A DNA stretch of 12,255 nucleotides from the NCBI GenBank assembly GCA_022615215.1, contig JAKEHD010000593.1:1-12255 (forward strand). Direction: 5' to 3'. The position numbers and the translations under genes were made by a program. Below the pieces are notes generated by a model that saw only the letters and a program-made list of their open reading frames with translations, was not told the origin of the DNA and searched no databases. The stretch is from Blastocatellia bacterium (GTDB lineage Bacteria > Acidobacteriota > Blastocatellia > UBA7656). Shown here piece by piece: positions 6,351 to 12,255 of this stretch; the stretch's first letter is position 1; every line of letters begins with the position of its first letter.

Positions 6351-6395
6351 GGAGCAGGGGAGCAGGGGAGCAAGGGAGCAAGGGAGCAGGGGAGA
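6351..6395. repeat. Tandem 8-bp repeat, five copies
   Basis: Begins directly after the stop codon of the sigma-54 activator. Units ggagcagg, ggagcagg, ggagcaag, ggagcaag, ggagcagg (6351-6390) and a partial unit follow one another without gaps. The strand is purine-only except for one C per unit. Confidence 0.8.
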
Positions 6396-6458
6396 TATAG
6401 AGGCAGTGAAGCCAGAATCCGATCACCCCAGCACCCCTGCATGTTTTCACGCATCAGG

Positions 6459-6526
6459 GCTGATAGCTGATAGCTGATAGCTGATGGCTGATGGCTGATG
6501 GCTGATAGCTGATAGCTGATAGCTGA
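6459..6526. repeat. Tandem 7-bp repeat, nine copies in a 3-3-3 pattern
   Basis: Nine perfect heptamers: three gctgata, three gctgatg, three gctgata, then a partial gctga. The array ends only ten bases before the rlmH start codon and occupies the place where a ribosome binding site is expected. A seven-base unit changes the phase of anything read through it. Confidence 0.9.
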
Positions 6527-6536
6527 GTTTGATTGA

Positions 6537-7004
6537 ATGAGGCTGCGATTCGTTTGGGTCGGCAAGACCCGGAATCCGGCGATCAGGGAACTGGTCGCCG
6601 AATACCTCGCCCGGCTGGAGAAGTTCGTCCGGGTCGAGGTGACGGAGCTTCGCGACGCAGGCGGCGCAGGCCATGACAGTAAGAGGATCATTGAAAAGGA
6701 AGGCAAGGCCGTGCTGTCGCGCATCGCGGATGACCCCTTCGTCATCGTGCTCGACGAGCGCGGGCGCGAAATGGATTCGCTTGAGATGGCCCGCCTCATA
6801 GAAGAACGCGGACTCGCAGGGACCGCGCAGATAACCTTCGTCATAGGCGGGTACGCGGGCGTGGACGGGGCGGTGAAGCGCAGAGCGGATCTCGTGCTTG
6901 CGCTGTCTCGAATGACTTTTACACACGAGTTCGCCCGCGCGATTTTAATCGAGCAACTCTATCGCGCCTATACTATAATACACGGCTTGCCGTATCAAAA
7001 ATGA
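6537..7004 (+). CDS. rlmH: 23S rRNA pseudouridine-1915 N3-methyltransferase RlmH
   Basis: A 155-residue SPOUT-class methyltransferase that uses S-adenosylmethionine to methylate pseudouridine 1915 in helix 69 of 23S rRNA. The length is normal. Diagnostic parts are VIVLDERGREMDS (69-81), the SAM-binding knot segment FVIGGYAGVDG (101-111) and LSRMTFTHEFARAILIEQLY (123-142). The C-terminus is PYQK, where the family usually ends in PYHR or PYHK. The ATG at 6537 has no clear Shine-Dalgarno sequence because the heptamer array lies directly upstream. rlmH commonly ends the rplU-nadD-rsfS cluster, which supports its membership here despite the 186-base gap of repeats. Confidence 0.95.
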   Translation: MRLRFVWVGKTRNPAIRELVAEYLARLEKFVRVEVTELRDAGGAGHDSKRIIEKEGKAVLSRIADDPFVIVLDERGREMDSLEMARLIEERGLAGTAQITFVIGGYAGVDGAVKRRADLVLALSRMTFTHEFARAILIEQLYRAYTIIHGLPYQK

Positions 7005-7074
7005 AAGGCTTTTTTCAGTGTGAAGTACCTGGAGACCGGGTATTTAAAATTGAAGATGGACCGGGGGCTTCTGG

Positions 7075-7443
7075 ATGGATAAACGAAAACTCAAACAGTA
7101 CGAGATCAAGCTTCAAGAGTTGAGAAACATGATACTCGGCATGGTCGAGCGCACGGAAGATTACGGGCGCGAGGCTGACCGCGATGTCAGTCAGGATCCT
7201 GCCGACAAGGCTTCGAATTCATATACTAAAGAGCTTCTCTTCTCGCAGAGCACGAATGAGAGAAACACGCTGAGGTTGATCGATGAGGCGCTTGAACGTG
7301 TAGCCGAAGGGGCTTATGGCGAATGCACGAATTGCGGAGAAGTTATCCTGCAAAAACGGCTTGAGGCCATACCCTGGACGCCTCATTGCAAAAACTGTCA
7401 GGAGCTTCAGGAAAAGGGATTACTCGTAGAAAAAGAGGGCTGA
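7075..7443 (+). CDS. TraR/DksA-family zinc-finger regulator
   Basis: A 122-residue member of the DksA/TraR family, which binds the RNA polymerase secondary channel and tunes promoters together with ppGpp. The N-terminal half is a predicted coiled coil (about 1-38 and 49-76), with a tip sequence DPADKAS (41-47) matching the DxxDxA acidic tip that makes DksA active. A four-cysteine zinc finger follows: Cys84, Cys87, Cys105, Cys108. It is shorter than E. coli DksA (151), mainly at the N-terminus. A stop at 7051-7053 leaves ATG 7075 as the only good start; GGGGG (7063-7067) is a modest ribosome binding site. I do not name it dksA because several paralogues share this layout. Neighbouring ribosome-assembly genes fit a growth-control role, but this is inference. 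Confidence 0.88.
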   Translation: MDKRKLKQYEIKLQELRNMILGMVERTEDYGREADRDVSQDPADKASNSYTKELLFSQSTNERNTLRLIDEALERVAEGAYGECTNCGEVILQKRLEAIPWTPHCKNCQELQEKGLLVEKEG

Positions 7444-7480
7444 TTTTTGACAACGATATAACAACCTGTCATCTCCCGCC

Positions 7481-7540
7481 GCCGTTCGCCTGACGAACGA
7501 AAGGCCGACGGCGAGCGGCCTCCTAATGACGCGGAGGGCC
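7481..7540 (+). promoter_or_regulatory. Possible alternative RNA hairpins in the comF leader
   Basis: Three mutually exclusive pairings can be drawn. Small hairpins form at 7483-7488/7494-7499 and 7503-7507/7516-7520. Alternatively 7481-7490 pairs with 7510-7519 over ten pairs, one of them G-U. Separately, cctcc (7519-7523) can pair with ggagg (7533-7537), which is the comF ribosome binding site. Translation control is possible; GC-rich sequence alone also creates such pairings. Confidence 0.3.
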
Positions 7541-7544
7541 GATA

Positions 7545-8336
7545 ATGGTCGGACGCGCGCTCACAAAAGTAAGAGACGGTTTGCTCTTGCTCAGCTATCC
7601 TGAGCAATGCCGCGTGTGCGATGCAATGGTCGAATCCTGGGACGACGGCGTGGTCTGCGCCCGCTGTTGGACGGACCCGTCAATCACTGAGACGTTTTTC
7701 AGCAAACCGCTCTGCGCAAAGTGCGGCGTCCCGCTGCTGCGCGCTCCTGCCTCACGCGCTCTCTCAGATGAGCGAGCCGAACAGGAAAGCGAGGGCTTCG
7801 ATTGCGGCCTTTGCGCGGAGCTTCCTTACATGCACGCGCGGGCCTGCGGGGCTTACGGGGGCGCTCTCGAAGCGAGCGCCTTGTTTTTAAAGTCTCGCCC
7901 TTATCTCTGCCGCCGTTTGCGCGTCGCTCTTGCCCAGACGTTTTCAGAAAACAGAGAGACCCTCGCAAGCGATGTGATAATACCTGTGCCACTCCATCGC
8001 TTACGGCAGAAAGAGCGCGGGTTCAATCAGGCGGCCGTCATAGCGAAAGCCATATCCAGAAATTTCAAAATCCCACTCGACACAGGGACTCTGCTCAGGA
8101 CCAAGCCTACCGAACGCCATCGCGCAGGGATGGACCGCATAGACCGCACGCGCTCCGTCGGAGATGCATTCGAGGTAGCGCGTCCCAGGCTCATTGCAGG
8201 CGGAAGAGTCCTTCTCGTAGACGACATATACACTACGGGCAGCACCATCACGGCCTGCTCAAAGGCGCTCGTCGAAGCGGGAGCCGAAGGTGTAAATGTT
8301 TTGACCATAGCTCGCGCCGTCTATATATCTCGATAA
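7545..8336 (+). CDS. ComF-family phosphoribosyltransferase-like protein
   Basis: A 263-residue ComF/GntX-type protein. The N-terminal part carries four CxxC pairs (Cys22/25, 38/41, 57/60, 87/90), forming double zinc-ribbon-like fingers. The C-terminal part is a type I phosphoribosyltransferase fold: IIPVPLHRLRQKERGFNQA (145-163) and the PRPP-binding loop VLLVDDIYTTGST (222-234). In naturally competent bacteria ComF assists uptake of single-stranded DNA, but many carriers are not known to be competent and the biochemical reaction is unsettled, so a DNA-uptake role is not shown here. No comE or other competence gene is in the window. The ATG at 7545 has GGAGGG (7533-7538) six bases upstream. 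It lies 101 bases after the DksA-like gene. Confidence 0.92.
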   Translation: MVGRALTKVRDGLLLLSYPEQCRVCDAMVESWDDGVVCARCWTDPSITETFFSKPLCAKCGVPLLRAPASRALSDERAEQESEGFDCGLCAELPYMHARACGAYGGALEASALFLKSRPYLCRRLRVALAQTFSENRETLASDVIIPVPLHRLRQKERGFNQAAVIAKAISRNFKIPLDTGTLLRTKPTERHRAGMDRIDRTRSVGDAFEVARPRLIAGGRVLLVDDIYTTGSTITACSKALVEAGAEGVNVLTIARAVYISR

Positions 8337-8463
8337 TAAATCTGGCTCCGCAGGACAGGGGACCGGCAAGCCTCTTTTGTAAACAATGACGGGTTGCCGA
8401 CCTCGAAGAAACATCCATTAACAAGCGCGCCTCGGAAGTGTCGGCACTCTCGCGGGCGGGACT

Positions 8464-8504
8464 AAATTCGCCATTATAGGATAAACTCACCGAGTGGCGA
8501 ATTT
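8464..8504. repeat. Perfect 10-bp inverted repeat upstream of the oxidoreductase gene
   Basis: Arms aaattcgcca (8464-8473) and tggcgaattt (8495-8504) with a 21-base spacer holding tataggataaact. It lies 52 bases before the start codon. The arm-to-arm centre distance of 31 bases (about three helical turns) would allow two repressor half-sites on one face of DNA; a cruciform or RNA hairpin is an alternative. The rest of 8337-8555 shows only a weak stem at 8364-8369/8394-8399. Confidence 0.45.
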
Positions 8505-8555
8505 CTCGAATAGAAGTCATCCCCCTTCTATAACATCCTCAAAAGGAGAAACTGC

Positions 8556-9572
8556 ATGCGACAGATCGTCATCACCCGCAGCGGCGGCGTAGATGTGCTC
8601 GATGTTCAAGAGAAGCCGGACCCCGTGCCCGGCAAACGAGAAGTCCTCGTTCGCGTGAGGGCTTCGGGTCTCAACTTCGCCGATATACTTGCGAGGCAGG
8701 GACTCTACCCGGACGCCCCGAAAACGCCTTGCGTGGTCGGCTACGAGGTGGCCGGAGTCGTGGAAGCGGCGAGTGAAGAGGCAGACCAAAATCTGATAGG
8801 CCGCCCGGTCCTCGCCCTGACGCGCTTCGGCGGGCAATCGGATATGGTTTCGGTGCCGGTCGATCAGGTGTCGGAGAAGCCTGAACGTTTGAGCTTCGAG
8901 GAGGCAGCCGCCATACCGGTCAATTACCTGACCGCTTACGCGTTGCTCGTCGTGATGGGGTCGCTCAAAAAAGAAGAGTCCGTGCTGATACATAATGCGG
9001 GAGGCGGCGTCGGGCTTGCGGCCCTCGATGTGGCGAAGCACATTGGGGCTACGACCTACGGGACGGCCAGCCCTTCCAAGCACGGGTTCCTGAAAGAGAG
9101 AGGTCTCGACCACGCGATAGATTATCGCTCTAAGGACTGGCTGCCCGTGCTCAAGCAATTGACGAATGGGCGCGGAGTCGAACTCGTTATCGATCCTATA
9201 GGCGGAGCGCATTGGAAAAAGAGTTACAGGGCGTTGAGAGCGACGGGCCGATTGGGGATGTTCGGCATCTCGACCGCTTCGGGAGACGGATTGACGGGGA
9301 AATGGCGCATGCTCAAAGCCTTTTTCCAGACGCCTAAGTTCAGTCCATTCAGCCTCCTGAACAGAAACAGAGGGGTGTTCGGTTTGAACCTCGGCCATCT
9401 GTGGAACGAGATAGACAAGAGCCGCGAGTGGATGCGAGTGATTCTCGACGGGGTCGAAGAAGGCTGGGTCCGGCCTTATGTAGATAAAGCGTTCCCTTTC
9501 GACCGCGTGGCCGAAGCCCATAGCTATATCGAATCGCGCAAAAACACAGGCAAGGTGGTCCTTACGCCTTAG
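8556..9572 (+). CDS. Zinc-independent MDR oxidoreductase, VAT-1/quinone reductase-like
   Basis: A 338-residue medium-chain dehydrogenase/reductase. The GroES-like N-terminal domain has VLVRVRASGLNFADILARQG (30-49) and VGYEVAGVVE (61-70). The Rossmann domain has the nucleotide-binding glycines in NAGGGVGLAA (147-156). The Cys/His ligands of zinc alcohol dehydrogenases are missing, as in quinone oxidoreductases, which use NADPH. The segment LLNRNRGVFGLNLGHLW (267-283) resembles the VAT-1 subgroup rather than the E. coli QorA subgroup. The substrate is not predictable from sequence; quinones or reactive carbonyls are usual. The ATG at 8556 has AAGGAG (8543-8548) seven bases upstream. It stands alone, 219 bases after comF and 126 before msrA. 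Confidence 0.9.
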   Translation: MRQIVITRSGGVDVLDVQEKPDPVPGKREVLVRVRASGLNFADILARQGLYPDAPKTPCVVGYEVAGVVEAASEEADQNLIGRPVLALTRFGGQSDMVSVPVDQVSEKPERLSFEEAAAIPVNYLTAYALLVVMGSLKKEESVLIHNAGGGVGLAALDVAKHIGATTYGTASPSKHGFLKERGLDHAIDYRSKDWLPVLKQLTNGRGVELVIDPIGGAHWKKSYRALRATGRLGMFGISTASGDGLTGKWRMLKAFFQTPKFSPFSLLNRNRGVFGLNLGHLWNEIDKSREWMRVILDGVEEGWVRPYVDKAFPFDRVAEAHSYIESRKNTGKVVLTP

Positions 9573-9698
9573 CCTGATAACGCGATGTCTCTCCGCGTCG
9601 GTCTCTTCAAACGATAACGGTCGCCGGGTGAAGCTCTGCGCCAATTATGCTAAAGTTATTCCGCGCAGCAATGATAGATCAAGGAGCAGGAATAGCGA

Positions 9699-10172
9699 AT
9701 GGAAAAAGCGACTTTTGGAGCCGGATGTTTCTGGGGAGTGGAAGCGGCATTTCGTCAGGTCGAAGGAGTGACCGCAACTCAGGTAGGGTACACCGGCGGA
9801 CATCTTAAAAATCCGACCTACAGAGACGTATGCACGGGAATGACGGGACACGCCGAAGCTGTAGAGGTCGAATACGACCCTTCGCGAGTGTCTTATGAAG
9901 AACTGCTCGACGTGTTTTGGGAAAACCATGACCCGACGACTTTGAACCGCCAGGGACCGGACATAGGCGCGCAGTATAGATCGGCCATCTTCTTTCACTC
10001 TCCCGAACAGGAAGCCGAAGCCCTGGCTTCGAAAGAGAGACTCGAACAGAGCGGACGCCACCGCAGGCCCATAGTCACAGAGATAACCCCCGCATCGGAA
10101 TTCTACACGGCGGAGGAATACCATCAGCAGTATTTCGAAAAACGCGGTCTGGTCGGTTGTCACATAAAGTGA
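9699..10172 (+). CDS. msrA: Peptide-methionine (S)-S-oxide reductase MsrA
   Basis: A 157-residue MsrA, which repairs oxidised methionine in proteins by reducing the S-epimer of methionine sulfoxide; thioredoxin normally recycles it. The active-site motif GAGCFWG places the nucleophile at Cys10. GYTGGHLKNPTYRDVC (30-45), TGHAEAVEVEYDP (49-61) and DIGAQYRSAIF (88-98, usually DxGxQYRS) are also typical. Cys154 near the C-terminus (GLVGCHIK) is a candidate resolving cysteine. It is the short single-domain form without a signal peptide or fused MsrB, so cytoplasmic. AGGAGCAGGAA (9681-9691) precedes the ATG at 9699. The three redox genes of the window (SOD, oxidoreductase, MsrA) hint at oxidative-stress functions but are not one operon. 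Confidence 0.96.
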   Translation: MEKATFGAGCFWGVEAAFRQVEGVTATQVGYTGGHLKNPTYRDVCTGMTGHAEAVEVEYDPSRVSYEELLDVFWENHDPTTLNRQGPDIGAQYRSAIFFHSPEQEAEALASKERLEQSGRHRRPIVTEITPASEFYTAEEYHQQYFEKRGLVGCHIK

Positions 10173-10229
10173 ATACTGATAGACCGCTGATCGTTCTTAT
10201 CTCTTGGGCGTGAAACTCTCAGGCTGAAT

Positions 10230-11483
10230 ATGACGACTTCGACCGGGACTCGATATCCAAAATTGCGCGCCGTAGACCCTCGGCCCATCGTTCATCAAGG
10301 ACGCCCTTTCGTGCTCCTGCGCGACCCGCTGCAAATGAGCGACAAGATTTTGCTGGTCCCGCAGCCGCTCGTTCCCGTACTTGCGCTCTGCGATGGGACG
10401 CGGGAGGACGCCAAGGATCTGAGCCTCGCTCTCGCCATCAGGTTCGGCATGCGAATCGAGCCTGAGATCATAGAACAACTGCTTGCCACTCTTGATGAAG
10501 CCCTGCTATTGAACAACGACCATTACGCGCTTGCCGGAGAGCGCGCGCTCGTAGACTATCGCGAAGGCCCCTGCCGACAGCCCGCGCTCGCAGGCGGGGT
10601 CTATCCGGCCGACCGCGATGAATTGAAGCTTATGCTCGACGGCTATCTCGATGGCGCAGAGGCCGGGGGCGACCTGCCGCCGGTTTCAACCGATGGGCGA
10701 GGGTTGGTCAGCCCTCACATAGATTACGCTCGCGGCGGGCCTGTCTATGCGCGCGTGTGGAAGCGCGCCGCAGATATGGTCCGGGAGGCGGAGCTTGTCG
10801 TTGTGTTTGGCACGGACCACTTCGGCGGCGACTCGGACCTTACGCTGACCCGTCAAAACTATGCCACGCCGTTCGGCGTCCTGCCGACTGCCGCAGGTGT
10901 GGTGGATGCGCTCGCAGAAGCGATAGGCGAAGAGGCGGCCTTTGCGGGCGAACTCCGTCATCGCGGCGAACACTCCATAGAGCTTGCGGCGGTCTGGCTG
11001 CATCACATGCGCGGAGGCGAACCCGTAGAGATGGTGCCCGTCCTGTGCGGCTCGTTCGGCAGCTTCGTGCGCGGCGAGGCCGAGGCGGAAAGCGACCGGA
11101 AGATAAATCGCTTTCTGGAAACCCTCGAAGAGGCGACCGCGGGTCGTCGGACGATGATCGTAGCCGCAGGAGACCTCGCGCACATAGGCCCGGCCTTCGG
11201 CGGCGAGCCTGTCGGAGTTGCGGAGCGCGAACGGCTCAAAGAAGCAGATGATGAATTGATAGCGCGTATGTGCGCAGGCGACGCCGATGGATTTCTCGAA
11301 ACGATCTGCCGTGAGGGGGACCGCAATAACGTGTGCGGGATATCGGCCATCTACCTGGCGCTGAGGATGCTTGGCGCATCAAAGATTTCTTTCTTGCGCG
11401 GCGAAGAGGTGGCTTATGATCGCTGTCCGGCCGATGAGTTCGGCACCTCGCTCGTATCCGTGTGCGGCGTGGTATTTCAGTGA
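10230..11483 (+). CDS. amrB: AmmeMemoRadiSam system protein B (Memo family) with N-terminal extension
   Basis: A 417-residue protein. Residues about 115-417 are a Memo domain, related to class III extradiol dioxygenases and to human MEMO1. Candidate metal-site residues are His163 (VSPHIDYARGG), His197 (GTDHFGG) and Cys369 (NNVCGISAIY), which line up with MEMO1 His49, His81 and Cys244. EHSIE (247-251) and AGDLAHIG (313-320) are further family motifs. Residues about 1-110 are a separate domain with repeated leucines around ALCDGTRE (52-59) and EQLLATLDEALLL (82-94), resembling a PqqD or winged-helix fold. The family usually occurs with an AMMECR1 protein and a radical-SAM protein, neither of which is in the window. 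The biochemical function is not established. The ATG at 10230 has a weak site (TCAGG, 10219-10223). Its stop overlaps the end of a minus-strand ORF by seven bases. Confidence 0.9.
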   Translation: MTTSTGTRYPKLRAVDPRPIVHQGRPFVLLRDPLQMSDKILLVPQPLVPVLALCDGTREDAKDLSLALAIRFGMRIEPEIIEQLLATLDEALLLNNDHYALAGERALVDYREGPCRQPALAGGVYPADRDELKLMLDGYLDGAEAGGDLPPVSTDGRGLVSPHIDYARGGPVYARVWKRAADMVREAELVVVFGTDHFGGDSDLTLTRQNYATPFGVLPTAAGVVDALAEAIGEEAAFAGELRHRGEHSIELAAVWLHHMRGGEPVEMVPVLCGSFGSFVRGEAEAESDRKINRFLETLEEATAGRRTMIVAAGDLAHIGPAFGGEPVGVAERERLKEADDELIARMCAGDADGFLETICREGDRNNVCGISAIYLALRMLGASKISFLRGEEVAYDRCPADEFGTSLVSVCGVVFQ

Positions 11484-11722
11484 TACGAATCATGAATGCG
11501 ACCACCGGTTCGACCGCAGATAACACATATATCCAGCCCCAACACGTCCGCCCATTGCCGTCCGAACACACAAAAGCTCGACCCGGAATCAACACGGGCC
11601 TTGATACTGATAGTTTCAGTTGCATTCGTTGCCAGCGTGACCTGAACTATGACGCCGCGAGAGGTTCGGGTCAAATGACCGTATGGGAACACCGCCGAAA
11701 AAGAAAAGAGGTGAGTTGTCAT
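11477..11722 (-). pseudogene. Degraded retropepsin-like aspartic protease gene
   Basis: Minus-strand frame of 81 residues. The segment TISIKARVDSGSSFCVFGRQ, followed by WADVLGLDI, matches the pattern of small bacterial retropepsin-like proteins: a DTG/DSG catalytic triad in a hydrophobic strand, then a helix ending LGL. After LGLDI the similarity stops in this frame, while the next frame reads LSAVEPVVAFMIRIT, which resembles the expected following strands; this suggests a frameshift or small deletion. The ATG at 11722 overlaps the stop of the ORF upstream as ATGA, a sign of former translational coupling. Its end overlaps the amrB stop, convergent and tight. I judge it a remnant rather than an active gene; the family assignment is from motif pattern alone. 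Confidence 0.45.
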
Positions 11723-11868
11723 AACACAACCCGCTGGGCTTCCTCTTCAGTCGGAACATAGGTGATCATCGCATCCGGGTATGCATCTTGCGACAGTTTG
11801 TCAAGGAGTTGCCGGAATTGGGATTTGTGGCCACGAGTCGGCCGTGCTGCATCACCACCCGCTGCCTG
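11719..11868 (-). pseudogene. Unknown minus-strand ORF fragment coupled to the retropepsin remnant
   Basis: The C-terminal part of a minus-strand frame, QFRQLLDKLSQDAYPDA followed by MITYVPTEEEAQRVVL, reads like a real protein end (amphipathic helix, acidic region) and stops within the ATG of the next ORF (ATGA, 11719-11722). Farther upstream the frame runs antisense through the propeller fragment, so the gene is cut off near 11868 by that junction. I do not recognise the family. Another minus frame over the same stretch (RVVMQHGRLVAT) also looks protein-like, which may mean a frameshift inside the fragment. Confidence 0.3.
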
Positions 11869-11877
11869 CGCAACTCG

Positions 11878-12111
11878 ACGAAAGACGGCCTGCCTCAGAG
11901 AGATGTTTATGCCATACATGAAAGCTCGGAGGGCGATCTCTGGATAGGCACCTATGGCGGGCTTGCGCGTTTCTCCGACGGCCGATTCACCTCTTATACG
12001 GAGAAGGACGGATTATCGAGCGATCGAGTCCGGGCGATCTATCAAGACGGTGATGGCACGCTATGCATAGGAACTTATGACGGGGGCTTGAATCGCTTCA
12101 AAGACGGCCGT
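11878..12111 (+). pseudogene. Fragment of a sensor propeller protein (two Reg_prop repeats)
   Basis: The frame carries two successive propeller repeats of the kind found in the periplasmic part of hybrid two-component sensors: KDGLPQRDVYAIHESSEGD with LWIGTYGGLARFSDGRFTSY, then KDGLSSDRVRAIYQDGDGT with LCIGTYDGGLNRFKDGR. Full-length proteins of this type have a dozen or more such repeats, a Y_Y_Y domain and a kinase domain; only two remain. There is no signal peptide or ribosome binding site, and the 5' end merges into sequence that reads as coding on the opposite strand. The second repeat has LCIGT, where LWIGT is usual. This appears to be debris from a large gene. Confidence 0.6.
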
Positions 12112-12120
12112 GCGCGGGCG

Positions 12121-12255
12121 GCAACGACGATCACGGTAACGACAGACGACGACGGAGCGGGCAGTCTGCGGCAGACGGAGACACGATAGAATTCGCATTG
12201 AGCTATCCGGCGATGATCAGGGTTTGCACAGGCCAGCCCAGGATAATACGAAGCA
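12121..12255 (+). pseudogene. Frameshifted N-terminal piece of a secreted beta-helix type protein, runs off the window
   Basis: Directly after the propeller fragment, in the same frame, comes TITVTTDDDGAGSLRQ, the opening motif of many secreted proteins with right-handed beta-helix repeats (commonly ...GAGSLRQAI...ANxGDTIxF). The expected continuation occurs in a different frame: ADGDTIEFALSYPA from 12171, open to the window edge. The bases between SLRQ and GDTIEF are too few, so a deletion has removed about ten codons and shifted the frame. The original frame stops at 12187-12189. Whether more of the gene follows cannot be seen. Confidence 0.55.

Noticed and set aside
6459..6526. CRISPR-like array
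   Set aside because: Seven-base units follow one another without spacers, so it is a simple tandem repeat.
6974..6979. TATAAT inside rlmH as promoter for the DksA-like gene
   Set aside because: It encodes conserved RlmH residues and has no acceptable -35 box 16-18 bases upstream.
7002..7017. Terminator after rlmH
   Set aside because: The stem tgaaa/tttca is short and AT-only, so it is not convincing despite the T-run.
8517..9644. Minus-strand open frame of 375 codons
   Set aside because: It is antisense to the complete MDR oxidoreductase gene, which has conserved motifs and a ribosome binding site. The minus frame has no recognisable motif.

Overview
The window reads as a chromosomal segment of a moderately GC-rich bacterium. 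An acidobacterium, perhaps of class Blastocatellia, is my best guess. It rests on the style of the proteins, on intergenic spaces full of short inverted and tandem repeats (a 'tcaccgcggaggcacggag'-type inverted repeat, 'gctgata' heptamers, 'ggatgaa' units), and on a partial sensor-propeller coding sequence at the right end. This is inference; no rRNA or other taxonomic marker is present.

Layout. Positions 1-647 hold no convincing gene, only a possible terminator and the leader of a Fe/Mn superoxide dismutase gene (648-1307). Positions 1308-2071 are gene-free but dense in hairpins: a possible terminator at the sod stop codon, a strong terminator-like inverted repeat (1464-1540) and a foldback element of about 240 bp (1806-2048). 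A near-consensus sigma-70 promoter (2072-2101) then starts a conserved housekeeping cluster: rplU, rpmA, obgE, nadD, rsfS, a sigma-54-type activator lacking a receiver domain, and rlmH (2144-7004). It links the large ribosomal subunit (L21, L27, ObgE assembly GTPase, RsfS silencing factor, RlmH 23S rRNA methyltransferase) with NAD synthesis (NadD). A DksA/TraR-family zinc-finger protein (7075-7443) and a ComF-family phosphoribosyltransferase (7545-8336) follow.

The right part holds single genes with larger gaps: a VAT-1-like zinc-independent MDR oxidoreductase (8556-9572), MsrA (9699-10172) and an AmmeMemoRadiSam protein B (10230-11483). SOD, the oxidoreductase and MsrA are all redox genes, but they are not adjacent enough to call one operon. 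From 11477 to the end the sequence looks like gene debris: on the minus strand a degraded retropepsin-like gene overlapping a short unknown ORF by ATGA, and on the plus strand two Reg_prop propeller repeats joined almost directly to a frameshifted piece of a secreted beta-helix type protein that runs off the window.

The most unusual points are an L21 protein more than doubled in length by a repetitive Glu/Ala tail; a nadD gene with no ATG, GTG or TTG start that keeps its nucleotide-binding motif; the sigma-54 activator placed between rsfS and rlmH; frequent use of the AUA isoleucine codon; and several repeat elements in gaps next to gene starts. I found no CRISPR array, tRNA, rRNA, transposase or clearly new defence-type system.
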